Origin: Streptococcus ovuberis
GTDB lineage: Bacteria; Bacillota; Bacilli; Lactobacillales; Streptococcaceae
DNA length: 64,000 nt
NCBI RefSeq assembly: GCF_012396585.1
Contig: NZ_JAAXPR010000001.1
Coordinates: 62,001 to 126,000 of the forward strand
Direction: 5' to 3'
The translations under genes and the position numbers were made by a program. Shown piece after piece: positions 15,415 through 23,214 of the stretch (positions are counted from its first letter, which is position 1; each line of letters begins with the position of its first letter). The notes beneath the pieces are model-generated. The model did no database searches. It had not been told where the DNA came from and was given only the letters and a program-made list of their open reading frames with translations.

Positions 15415-15484
15415 AGTATACAAAAAAACCACCCCTGACAGAGAACAATGTCATGAATGGTAGCTCTCTAATCATGAATGGTAG
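15415..15484 (-). promoter_or_regulatory. LytTR-type direct-repeat operator and exporter promoter
   Basis: Minus strand: CTACCATTCATGA occurs twice, perfectly, at 15472-15484 and 15451-15463, with an 8-base spacer (period 21, two helical turns). About 30 bases downstream is TATACT (15415-15420) without a good -35, as expected for an activated promoter. The repeat resembles the ACCATTCA-type sites of BlpR/ComE/AgrA-class regulators. It lies between the kinase gene and the exporter genes. Confidence 0.8.
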
Positions 15485-15510
15485 GTTTGCCTCAACAGAC
15501 AAGCCCTGCC

Positions 15511-16854
15511 CTAGTCACTGAAGGTCAAGACCTGGCTAAAGCGGTGCTTATAGCTGGTTGTTTGAAGATTGATTTGGGGATACTTGGCCAGAATGGTACG
15601 GACATTGGCCAGGCCAATTCCTCTGCCATCACCTTTGCTGGACTGGCCGACCTTGAAAATCCCCTTGGTATCCATCCGTTCTTCTTTGGTCGTGTTTTCG
15701 ATAACCAGGATTTTTTGATTGCCCTCTTGAAAATAGGCAAAAAGTAAGCTGGGCTGAGCTGCATCTAGCGTCGCCTCAATGGCGTTGTCCAGAAAAATGG
15801 ACAGAATCTGGACAACTTCTAAAAGGTCCATGGCTGGCGCGTTAATCGGCTCTTCCACTTCCACTGCCAGATCAACACCTTGAGCCTGAGCAGCCATAAG
15901 TTTAGCAGAAAGGATAGCCTTCATGGCATCATTTTGAAGATTGGAGAGCTTGGCAATATCGTACTTCCCATGGTAAAAGGGTTTGTCAGAATCGGCCATG
16001 ACAGCCTGATAAATCCGCTCCACCTGGTCTATATCCCTATCGGCAATAGCTAAGCTTAAGCTAACTAGAACGTTGGAATAATCGTGTCGGAAGCTCCGCA
16101 ATTCCCCATAAAGAGACTCGACATGCTGGCTGTAAGAAGTGAGTGCCGCTAGCTGACTATCTTTAGTAGCCTGCAGTTCTTGTGCCAAAAGATCCTTGGA
16201 CTTGTAGTTAAGATAAACAAGTCCAGCCACAAATAGGATAAAGTAACTTAAAATCACATCAACAGAGGCCTCAAAACCATCTGATTGGTAAGTGAGAACC
16301 GCCTCCTGCTTCTGACCAGATAGGACCAAGAGGGGGTGGAGAATGACCGAATAGGTCAACAAGCCTCCAATCAAAATCCGAATCAAACGGGCAAACTGAC
16401 GATGATAGAACATCTGGTTAACCACTTTGAAATCCACCGCCATGACAGCCATGAATACTTGGTACATCATGAAGAGCAAGCTGTAGGCTAGGGCTGTAAA
16501 CCAGAACCCCTCCAGATAGATCGGGGTTTCAACTAAGAGAAGGTACTTGGCCTGATAGGCACCCATGAGCCGCAGGCAGAGCTCGACCAAGACAAAGGGC
16601 AGGAGGCCATAATAGAAGATCTGACTTGGTTTCCAGGAGGGCTTTAAAATCAGGAAAATCCAGACTAGGAGATAGAGGGGCTCTAAGAGCAGACTTATCC
16701 GAGGACTAAGTAGGTAGATGGTTGACACACCCAGCAAGAGTAAACCAATAGCCTCGCGACTGACTGCTAGATTGCTGATTTTATGAAAAACATAAACCTT
16801 AACTAACCAGTCCAAGCAAAAGATAATCAGAGCAAAAAAGGGAAACTCAACCAT
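15511..16854 (-). CDS. GHKL sensor histidine kinase (AgrC/BlpH/ComD type)
   Basis: This is a 447-residue membrane kinase. The ATG at 16854 overlaps the regulator stop by 8 bases (ATGGTTGA). About six or seven hydrophobic helices occupy residues 1-225, as in peptide-pheromone receptors. A short coiled coil follows, then the H-box SFRHDYSNVL near 263, the N-box FLDNAIEA near 359, and the G-box GRGIGLANVR near 412. Such kinases sense secreted peptides and phosphorylate LytTR regulators. No pheromone precursor with a double-glycine leader is visible nearby, so the signal is unknown; it could also sense a foreign peptide or envelope stress. Confidence 0.9.
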   Translation of the reverse strand: MVEFPFFALIIFCLDWLVKVYVFHKISNLAVSREAIGLLLLGVSTIYLLSPRISLLLEPLYLLVWIFLILKPSWKPSQIFYYGLLPFVLVELCLRLMGAYQAKYLLLVETPIYLEGFWFTALAYSLLFMMYQVFMAVMAVDFKVVNQMFYHRQFARLIRILIGGLLTYSVILHPLLVLSGQKQEAVLTYQSDGFEASVDVILSYFILFVAGLVYLNYKSKDLLAQELQATKDSQLAALTSYSQHVESLYGELRSFRHDYSNVLVSLSLAIADRDIDQVERIYQAVMADSDKPFYHGKYDIAKLSNLQNDAMKAILSAKLMAAQAQGVDLAVEVEEPINAPAMDLLEVVQILSIFLDNAIEATLDAAQPSLLFAYFQEGNQKILVIENTTKEERMDTKGIFKVGQSSKGDGRGIGLANVRTILAKYPQINLQTTSYKHRFSQVLTFSD

Positions 16855-17587
16855 TCTGTACCAACCTCTCAATCAAGCCTTTAACCTTCAAACGGGACAC
16901 CAAACAACTATCCCCCGTCTCAAAGTGCACCATCATGTTAACTCGATCAACCTCTGTTATATTTTCAGGATTGACCACAAAAGCTCGGTGGCTCTGGTAA
17001 AGCCTTGGGTCTGACTTAGCAATCTCAGATACCTTGCCGTAGAATTCCATATGCCCCTTCTTGGTGGTCAAGATGACTTTGTGGACGGTCGGCGACGTCT
17101 CAAAGTAGAGGATATCCGAAAAAGGCACTTGGATATGGGAGTGCTCGTTCTTATAGACAAAGGCGTCGCTAGCCACAGTATTGTCGCTATTGTTATAAAC
17201 ATGCGTCAATACCTCTGCTACTGCTTGATTAAAATCAGGCTCTGTCAGCCCCTTATCAATAAAGTCTAGGGCAGCCACCCGATAGCGGTAGGTCAAGGGC
17301 ATAAACTCCGAGTGAGTGGTTACAAAAACGATGACTGCATTGGGGTCCTTGGCTCGAATCTCACGAGCAATTTCCATTCCTTTCTTCTCCTCACCCCGAA
17401 TCTCAATATCCAGGAAAAAAAGGTTGTGGTTACCCGTTTCCTTGATGGCTGCTAACAACTGGTCTGGTTTACCAAAGGTTTCAAAATGTCGGTACCAGAT
17501 TTGCCCAGACTGAACACAGGCCGCCACAGCTCGTTCCAGTCGGCCTTGCTGAAAAAGGTCGTCTTCTAAACTAAAAATATTCAACAT
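16847..17587 (-). CDS. LytTR-family response regulator
   Basis: This 246-residue regulator starts at the ATG at 17587, with GGAG 5 bases before it; a GTG two codons upstream would overlap that SD. The receiver domain (1-120) has the acidic pair ED near residue 9, the phospho-acceptor Asp in LFFLDIE near 58 and the conserved TT of FVTTHSE. The C-terminal LytTR DNA-binding domain (about 135-245) begins at VYKNEHSHIQVPF and contains LYQSHRAFVVNPENI. These domains bind direct repeats spaced by two helical turns, exactly what is found upstream of the exporter operon. The cognate kinase follows with overlap. Confidence 0.92.
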   Translation of the reverse strand: MLNIFSLEDDLFQQGRLERAVAACVQSGQIWYRHFETFGKPDQLLAAIKETGNHNLFFLDIEIRGEEKKGMEIAREIRAKDPNAVIVFVTTHSEFMPLTYRYRVAALDFIDKGLTEPDFNQAVAEVLTHVYNNSDNTVASDAFVYKNEHSHIQVPFSDILYFETSPTVHKVILTTKKGHMEFYGKVSEIAKSDPRLYQSHRAFVVNPENITEVDRVNMMVHFETGDSCLVSRLKVKGLIERLVQNG

Positions 17588-17725
17588 AAGCACTCCATTG
17601 TCAAGAAAGTCTTTTTATTTTATCATAAATAAACCCGAGATACTAGACGGAGCAACAAACCAGCTTACGATTAACAGGTGAAAAGGCAACCCTTTTCATT
17701 GTTTAACGACTACCCTTACAGTCTG

Positions 17726-17763
17726 AAAAACGCACACTGATAGTTGGCCAGTGTACGTTTTTT
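17726..17763. terminator. terminator after the U32-family gene
   Basis: Stem ACGTACACTG/CAGTGTGCGT on the minus strand (one G-U), followed by TTTTT; the plus strand also ends in TTTTTT. It lies about 90 bases past the U32-family gene and can act in both directions. Confidence 0.8.
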
Positions 17764-17852
17764 ATAGGTTCCAAAAAGACAAGCCAAACACAGATGTCTC
17801 TAAGTTCCAGTGATATCTACAGTCTTCTTAGCGCTGAGCAATCTGCTACTTC

Positions 17853-19139
17853 TTAAGCTCTCTTAGTCTCACTGGTTCCATCCTCTTTATAAAGGTTAAT
17901 GAGTCCAGACTTACACGCACGGACCATATCTCCCGGAGCAACCGGCTGAGGCACAGTAATGGTTAGCAGCTCCATCGGATTTGGTGCACGGTCAATCTTT
18001 TCCCCATCAGCAGTGTGAAGGTTTTCAATCACTGTTTCAAAATGCCTAAAGCCTGGGCCATAAAACTCGACTTGATCTCCTTCGTGGAGGACATTGCGCT
18101 GACGAATCGTAGCTGTCATACTGGCTTCATCAAAGGCCACCACTTCTGCCACAAATTTGTATTCAGGGATTTTACGACGCGCTCCAAAGAGCTGTTCATT
18201 CTCTGTTGGCGTATGGTAATAGAAACCTGTTGCCAATTCACGCTGGGCAACCTTCCACAGTTCATCAATCAAGTCTTGCTTGATTGCTTCAAACTTAGCA
18301 GGGCTTTCCAAATAAGCATCTACAGCAGCCTTGTAACAGTTGGTCACAGTAGAGACATAATGGATGGACTTCATCCGTCCTTCGATTTTAAGGCTATCGA
18401 CACCATTCTCAATCAAATCAGGAATGTACTCGATCATACACATATCCACAGAAGACATGGAGTATTCCTCTGGAATTTCACCTTTAAGGCTCTTGCGTTC
18501 TTGTCCAAATGGCATTTCATAAAGATCATACTTCCAGCGGCAAGACTGAGAACATCCTCCACGATTGGCATCCCTATGGCTCATGTGATTGGACAGAACA
18601 CAGCGCCCAGAGTAGGAAATGCACATAGCGCCGTGAACAAAGGCTTCAATTTCCACGTCTGTCCGCTTGCGAATCTCTGCCACTTCTGCCATAGAGACCT
18701 CACGGGCCAATACCACCCGAGTCAACCCTAGCTCCTTCCAAAATTCAAAGGTTTCGTAATTGGTAGCTGACGCCTGGGTTGATAAATGAATTTCCAAACC
18801 TGGTGCCTCAGTAGCCGCAATCATAATTAAGGCAGGGTCAGACACAATCACAGCATCAATCCCCATATCACGCAAATCACGGAACCACTCCCCAGCACCG
18901 ACTTCGTTGCCTTCATGGGTAATCATGTTAGCTGCCACATAGACCTTAGCTCCTCGCTCATGGGCATAAGCAATCCCTTCTTGCATCTCCTCAGGGGTAA
19001 AGTTCCCTGCTCGGCTACGAAGACCATAGGCCTGACCACCGATAAAAACAGCATCAGCACCATAATCAACTGCTACTTTCAATTTTTCTAAGGTCCCCGC
19101 TGGTGACAGCACCTCTGGTCGTTTTAATTGCTTTGTCAT
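17853..19139 (-). CDS. U32-family peptidase-like protein, tRNA hydroxylation (TrhP/YrrO type)
   Basis: This is a 428-residue U32-family protein. The ATG at 19139 has an AGGAGAAAAAG SD, so the six-residue longer reading is unlikely. The core motifs are VLSPAGTLEKLK, FIGGQAYGLRSRAGNF, the EAFVHGAMCISYSGRCVLSNHMSHRDANRGGCSQSCRW cysteine block (shown here only by its landmarks: four Cys for an Fe-S cluster) and LKIEGRMKS. Relatives (YegQ/TrhP in E. coli, YrrN/YrrO in Bacillus) act with prephenate to make 5-hydroxyuridine at the tRNA wobble base. Bacillus has two adjacent copies; only one is present here. It is monocistronic with its own promoter and terminator. Confidence 0.88.
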   Translation of the reverse strand: MTKQLKRPEVLSPAGTLEKLKVAVDYGADAVFIGGQAYGLRSRAGNFTPEEMQEGIAYAHERGAKVYVAANMITHEGNEVGAGEWFRDLRDMGIDAVIVSDPALIMIAATEAPGLEIHLSTQASATNYETFEFWKELGLTRVVLAREVSMAEVAEIRKRTDVEIEAFVHGAMCISYSGRCVLSNHMSHRDANRGGCSQSCRWKYDLYEMPFGQERKSLKGEIPEEYSMSSVDMCMIEYIPDLIENGVDSLKIEGRMKSIHYVSTVTNCYKAAVDAYLESPAKFEAIKQDLIDELWKVAQRELATGFYYHTPTENEQLFGARRKIPEYKFVAEVVAFDEASMTATIRQRNVLHEGDQVEFYGPGFRHFETVIENLHTADGEKIDRAPNPMELLTITVPQPVAPGDMVRACKSGLINLYKEDGTSETKRA

Positions 19140-19171
19140 CTTTTTCTCCTCGTACAATATCGTCCCTTATT

Positions 19172-19200
19172 ATTGTATATAAAATCACAGGTGATTGCAA
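19172..19200 (-). promoter_or_regulatory. promoter of the U32-family gene
   Basis: Minus strand TTGCAA (19195-19200), 17-base spacer, TACAAT (19172-19177), 33 bases before the start. The -35 falls in the loop of a 9-bp inverted repeat AAAATCACA/TGTGATTTT (19181-19189 and 19207-19215). Confidence 0.75.
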
Positions 19201-19427
19201 TGGTTTTGTGATTTTTTTAGCTTTTTTCAGAAAAAGATGGAAAATAGAGAAAGATACTATTTGCAGGTCTGAGCTATCGCTTCTACAGCTCAAACACAAT
19301 CTGCCCTCTGGCACTTTGAGAAGCCATCGTCCTTTTAGCCTCTAACTTGACCACCAAACGTTCTAGTTGAAAGTCTACAAACGATCCTCCTTTAAAATTC
19401 TGCCATTCTCACCAAGACCCTCATACG

Positions 19428-19461
19428 AAAAAATTCCTCTCAGCCTTAGCTTTGAGGAATT
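19428..19461 (-). terminator. terminator of the second methionine-synthase-like gene
   Basis: The 8-bp stem AATTCCTC/GAGGAATT is followed on the minus strand by TTTT and lies 20 bases after the gene end. Confidence 0.82.
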
Positions 19462-19481
19462 GATTCTATCCCATTTAGCAC

Positions 19482-20594
19482 CTATCTCCAAACTTCGTCG
19501 ATCACTTCCTTGACTAGGGCCAATTTCTTCCACTGGTCTTCTTCGGTCAGGATATTGCCTTCTTGGGTTGAGGCAAAGCCGCACTGGGTTGAGATCCAGA
19601 GTTGGTCTAGGTCTGCATATTGGCGGGCTTCCTCAATACGTTTGAGCAGGGTTGCCTTGTCTTCCAAGTCTCCTGTCTTCGTTGTGATCAAGCCTAAGAC
19701 TACCGCCTTGTCTGCGGGTAATTTTGCCAGAGGTTCAAAGCCACCTGAGCGCTCATCATCGTATTCTAAGAAGTAGGTTTGGGCATTTTCTTGATTGAAA
19801 AGAGCATCTGCTACCTTGTCGTAAGGCCCCTTAGTCGCATAGGTTGAATGGTAGTTGCCACGGCAAACATGGGTGTTGACAGTGAGGTCTGCTGGTTTCT
19901 TAGCAATAGCTCCGTTATTAATGTAGAGGTGATTTTGAATCACGGTCTCCTTATCAACGCCTGCTGCTGCGACAGTCGCCCAGAACTCATCATCCACCAA
20001 GGCTGTCCAGGTGCAATCATCCAACTGGAGGGTTCGAAGCCCTAAATCGTAGAAGGCTTGGATAGCTTCCTGATAAGCCACAATGATGTCCTCAAAAAGG
20101 TCTTGCGGGTTACTATAGAGACTAAAGGTTGTCTGTGCATTTTTCCCACGGACCAATTCCACCAAAAGTTGTGATGGCGCTGGGATAGAGAGTTTTGCTT
20201 CCACGCCTCGCTCATCTGCCAATGTTTTCAAGAAGCGATAATGGCGAATAAAGGGATGTGTCTCCTTGTTGAAGGCAATCCTTCCCGTTAAAACAGCCGT
20301 GTCATCACGGGTTTCTTCTCCATCAAAACGTAATCCCTCTCCAAAGTGCTCGTGAGCAATCCCGTCAAAGCCCCAGAAAAAGTCCAAATGCCAGTCGCTA
20401 CGACGGAATTCTCCATCAGTCACCCGCTCAAGGCCTGCCTCAACTTGCTTGTCCACCAATTCGATAATTGCCTTATCTTCAATGGCCTGCAAATCAGCGG
20501 CTGAAATCTCTCCTGCCTCAAATTGGGCACGCGCAGTAAGCACTTCTTCAGGGCGTAAGAAGGAACCGACATGTTCAAATTTTTTCACTACCAT
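19482..20594 (-). CDS. cobalamin-independent methionine synthase-like protein (YxjG/YxjH family), copy 2
   Basis: This 370-residue protein is a paralogue of the product of 10362-11492, with the same hallmarks: EHVGSFLRPEE, DGEFRRSDWHLDFFWG, the zinc-site THVCRGNYHS, EYDDERSGGFEPL and STQCGFAST. The two differ throughout, so this is not a recent tandem duplication. It probably methylates homocysteine or a related thiol, but the physiological donor is not shown. It is transcribed alone, with a long leader of about 150 bases and a near-perfect MET-box about 210 bases upstream of the ATG, indicating control by an MtaR/MetR-type regulator. SD AAAAGAGGTATCTT. Confidence 0.88.
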   Translation of the reverse strand: MVVKKFEHVGSFLRPEEVLTARAQFEAGEISAADLQAIEDKAIIELVDKQVEAGLERVTDGEFRRSDWHLDFFWGFDGIAHEHFGEGLRFDGEETRDDTAVLTGRIAFNKETHPFIRHYRFLKTLADERGVEAKLSIPAPSQLLVELVRGKNAQTTFSLYSNPQDLFEDIIVAYQEAIQAFYDLGLRTLQLDDCTWTALVDDEFWATVAAAGVDKETVIQNHLYINNGAIAKKPADLTVNTHVCRGNYHSTYATKGPYDKVADALFNQENAQTYFLEYDDERSGGFEPLAKLPADKAVVLGLITTKTGDLEDKATLLKRIEEARQYADLDQLWISTQCGFASTQEGNILTEEDQWKKLALVKEVIDEVWR

Positions 20595-20801
20595 AAGATA
20601 CCTCTTTTACTTCACAAGCAGTAGCGATTGAGGAACCGAGGTTTGGTTGGCAGAATTTTGGGATGGTTTTTTAGAGTCACCCCTTCTGTCAAGCCCTCAT
20701 ATCTCCGTCACTCTCATCACTTCTGCTGAGCAATTTGTTAGTTTAGTAGCATTGTAACACCTTTTAATCCAGCCGTAAAATTCCAAATTTCTATGGTAGG
20801 G

Positions 20802-20818
20802 TATAGTTTAAAACTATG
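20802..20818 (-). promoter_or_regulatory. MET-box (MtaR/MetR-type operator)
   Basis: TATAGTTTAAAACTATG on the plus strand matches the streptococcal MET-box TATAGTTTSAAACTATA apart from the centre and last base. It lies upstream of a TACAAT -10 candidate (near 20752-20757) that would drive the second methionine-synthase-like gene. The leader shows no T-box AGGGTGG core and no SAM riboswitch that I can recognise. Confidence 0.75.
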
Positions 20819-20845
20819 TGATTTTTTAACGTTCCCTACCCTCTG

Positions 20846-22495
20846 TTAGCGCAGTTTAAAGCGTTTTGGAGCGTAGCGCATGACCAGCCAAAAACTGATC
20901 AAGACATAGGCGAGCATGAAGACCACAACTCCCACAAAGGTGACTAGGGAAATATTTTGGCTGAATCTAAAAACCTGAAAGGAAAAGAGGTAGAAAAACG
21001 TATTGATCAGCTGATAAGGTAAGCTTTTCGTTTCCATTGAGACGGTGAAGGGCTGCAGGAGGTAATACATCACCAAGTGGTGGAAACTAAAGAAAAGCAT
21101 GATCAATAGTTCTAGCAGGAAAAGTCCCAGTATGCCTAACAGGGAAACCTGTCCGATCTGCCAGTAGATGCCAAAGAGTCCCAGCACAAAAATCACAAAC
21201 AGGGGGCTGTGTAGCTTGATCAAAGCTAAAAAGCGAATTTTCAAGGAAGCCAGGACATATTCTGCTTGACGATAAAAGCTGTATTTGAGCAAGAGCCGAT
21301 CCAAGTGGTAAAAACAGAACTTGGTATAATGCTCACTAGAATAGAGCAGATAGCCGATTGATAGACTGGCTGGAAGGATATGGCTAAAAAAGTCACTGCT
21401 AACTGGGAAGGGCTCCGAACCCTGCTTGCTACCGAAATAAGTGAGCAGATTCAGCCCAAGCACAACAAGTAGGATAATGCCTTGGCGCAGGCGCATTTTC
21501 TTCTTAAAATGCCCTGCAAAACGCTCGTAAAAGATACGGTTAAGATAGACCATTCCGTAATCCTTACGGTCTGTGCTTGTAGCAGCTACTACCTGATCGA
21601 TCTGATAGTCCTTTTCCTTGACCTCCACGCCGACCGTTTCAGGTCGTGTTTCCAAGATATTTTTGAGAGAGCTTAGGGTCAAGAGGCGATTAGCCAAAGA
21701 CTGCAAGCCTGTCGTTCGTAAGAGGAGCAAGCCAAAAATAGTCATTAAGGCCAGACCGAGCCCCATGGCCCAGTAGCTGGTCACTCCTGCTAATAGTCCT
21801 CTCCAACCCAGCCAGTAGATCAGAAAGCCGATAAAAACGGAGATAACAGTCCCAAAGCCCATGGTCCAGGCCAGGTACTGGGATGGTTTTTCCTGCTCTG
21901 GCCGATAAAGGTGGAGATAAAGATAGGCTAAGGTCAGACGGACCCCCAAGATCAAAACAACAAAAGACCAGGCTTGCCCAGCTGCTCGACCAGCGAGGCC
22001 AAAAGCCACCATCAACCAGCCTCCGAAAATCAGCAAAAAGCGCAACCAATCCAGCACCGCCTTGGTCAGGAGGTAGTCTCTGGCTGGCAGGTGAAAGACC
22101 TTGATGGCCAAGGTGTTGTCCCGATTGCCAAGCTCCAGCAAGTCAGCCTTAATCAAGCTGCCAATCCCTAAACTAAAGACTAGCAACAGGAGAAGAAAGC
22201 TATCGCTATTAGACAGAGGATTCTCTATGAAGGAAAATTCTTGGCCCATTTTCCCTAGACCGATGCCTAAGAAATAGAGGATTCCCAAGTAAAGGGCTGG
22301 GCCGAAAATCAGTTTGGCAGCTGCATTCAAAAGCCCTAAAATCAGCAAGATTATCCTTAGCGCCTTGCTACTGTATAGACGGTTGGACAAATACTTCCCA
22401 ATAAGGGGAAGTTTTTGGAGGAGATAAATCAGCTGGTTATAGGACTGGGCAAATCCCAGCCTAAGGTAAAAATGGAGAACCTTATCCTTCAGCAT
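20846..22495 (-). CDS. ABC exporter membrane protein (EcsB-like)
   Basis: This 549-residue membrane protein starts at the ATG at 22495, with AAAGGAGATCACT before it; the ATG lies inside the end of the ATPase gene (14-base overlap). It has at least ten hydrophobic helices in two halves, with a charged cytoplasmic region in the middle (about 290-350, ETVGVEVKEKDYQIDQVVAATSTDR region). Size and layout recall EcsB or the large ABC-2-like permeases of Firmicutes. Paired with the ATPase at 22482-23186 it should form an exporter. The substrate is unknown. Confidence 0.78.
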   Translation of the reverse strand: MLKDKVLHFYLRLGFAQSYNQLIYLLQKLPLIGKYLSNRLYSSKALRIILLILGLLNAAAKLIFGPALYLGILYFLGIGLGKMGQEFSFIENPLSNSDSFLLLLLVFSLGIGSLIKADLLELGNRDNTLAIKVFHLPARDYLLTKAVLDWLRFLLIFGGWLMVAFGLAGRAAGQAWSFVVLILGVRLTLAYLYLHLYRPEQEKPSQYLAWTMGFGTVISVFIGFLIYWLGWRGLLAGVTSYWAMGLGLALMTIFGLLLLRTTGLQSLANRLLTLSSLKNILETRPETVGVEVKEKDYQIDQVVAATSTDRKDYGMVYLNRIFYERFAGHFKKKMRLRQGIILLVVLGLNLLTYFGSKQGSEPFPVSSDFFSHILPASLSIGYLLYSSEHYTKFCFYHLDRLLLKYSFYRQAEYVLASLKIRFLALIKLHSPLFVIFVLGLFGIYWQIGQVSLLGILGLFLLELLIMLFFSFHHLVMYYLLQPFTVSMETKSLPYQLINTFFYLFSFQVFRFSQNISLVTFVGVVVFMLAYVLISFWLVMRYAPKRFKLR

Positions 22496-23186
22496 AGTGA
22501 TCTCCTTTGAACTCAGCCAGCAGTCTCGCCTCAAAATCAGGATCTTGGGTACTAACATCTAAGGAACTAAGCACCCCATCCCTCAAGAGCACCACCTGGT
22601 CACAAAGATCCATGGCCAGTTGGAGAATATGGGTCGATAGAAGAATAACCCGCCCTTCTTTCAGGGTCTTGAGCAACTTTTTCAGCTCAATCCCAATCAC
22701 CACATCGACCGAGGTCAAGGGCTCGTCCAGCAAGATAACTGGCGGTTGCATGATAAAGACCGTTAGCAGGGAGAGCTTGCTCTGCATCCCGCTCGAATAG
22801 CCCTTGATGATGCGATGGCGGTCTTCCTCTGAGATGGAAACCATGTCCAGGTATTCATCAGGTGTCAGGCTACTGCTATCCCCATGAAGGTCCAAGAAAA
22901 ACTGGATGAATTCATAACCTGTTAAAAAATCTGGCAGGTAATTTTCCGCAAAAACCATACCAACATCGCCCACCTGGATGGGCCTGGTCTCTCCATCGCG
23001 TTCCAGGAGAATTTCCCCCTGATCAGCTTCTAGCTCATGGTTAATCAGATTAAAAAGGGTGGTTTTCCCGGCTCCATTTCGCCCTAACAGACCAATGATC
23101 TGACCCGAAGAAAAGCTATGGTGGCAATCTTTTAGGACTTCTGTCCCTTGGAAACTCTTGCCAATATGGTTGAGGTGCAGTTGCAT
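22482..23186 (-). CDS. ABC transporter ATP-binding protein
   Basis: This 234-residue ATPase starts at 23186, directly after AGGAGGAGATAAG. Walker A GLLGRNGAGKTTLFN (near 32-46), signature YSSGMQSKLS (near 132-141), Walker B VILLDEPLTSVD (near 150-161) and switch STHIL are intact. It overlaps the following permease gene by 14 bases, suggesting translational coupling, and starts 28 bases after the rexA stop. It may therefore be cotranscribed with rexBA. Confidence 0.92.
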   Translation of the reverse strand: MQLHLNHIGKSFQGTEVLKDCHHSFSSGQIIGLLGRNGAGKTTLFNLINHELEADQGEILLERDGETRPIQVGDVGMVFAENYLPDFLTGYEFIQFFLDLHGDSSSLTPDEYLDMVSISEEDRHRIIKGYSSGMQSKLSLLTVFIMQPPVILLDEPLTSVDVVIGIELKKLLKTLKEGRVILLSTHILQLAMDLCDQVVLLRDGVLSSLDVSTQDPDFEARLLAEFKGDHYAEG

Positions 23187-23214
23187 CTTATCATCTCCTC
23201 CTAACAAGTCGTTT

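Larger units (their letters stand above)
19140..19481. other. intergenic between the U32 gene and second methionine-synthase-like gene
   Basis: This stretch holds the U32-gene promoter, the inverted repeat at 19181-19215 and the terminator at 19432-19461. I see no gene in the remainder (about 19216-19427). Confidence 0.6.

Noticed and set aside
16847..17725. Pheromone precursor gene near the LytTR kinase
   Set aside because: The gap upstream of the regulator and the kinase-exporter gap contain no small ORF with SD and a double-glycine leader.
18015..18731. 238-codon open frame antisense to the U32-family gene
   Set aside because: The opposite strand encodes a full conserved protein; this frame has no family likeness or start signals.
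20595..20760. T-box or SAM riboswitch in the leader of the second methionine-synthase-like gene
   Set aside because: I looked for the AGGGTGG T-box core and an anti-terminator and found none; the leader has only a 5-bp stem.
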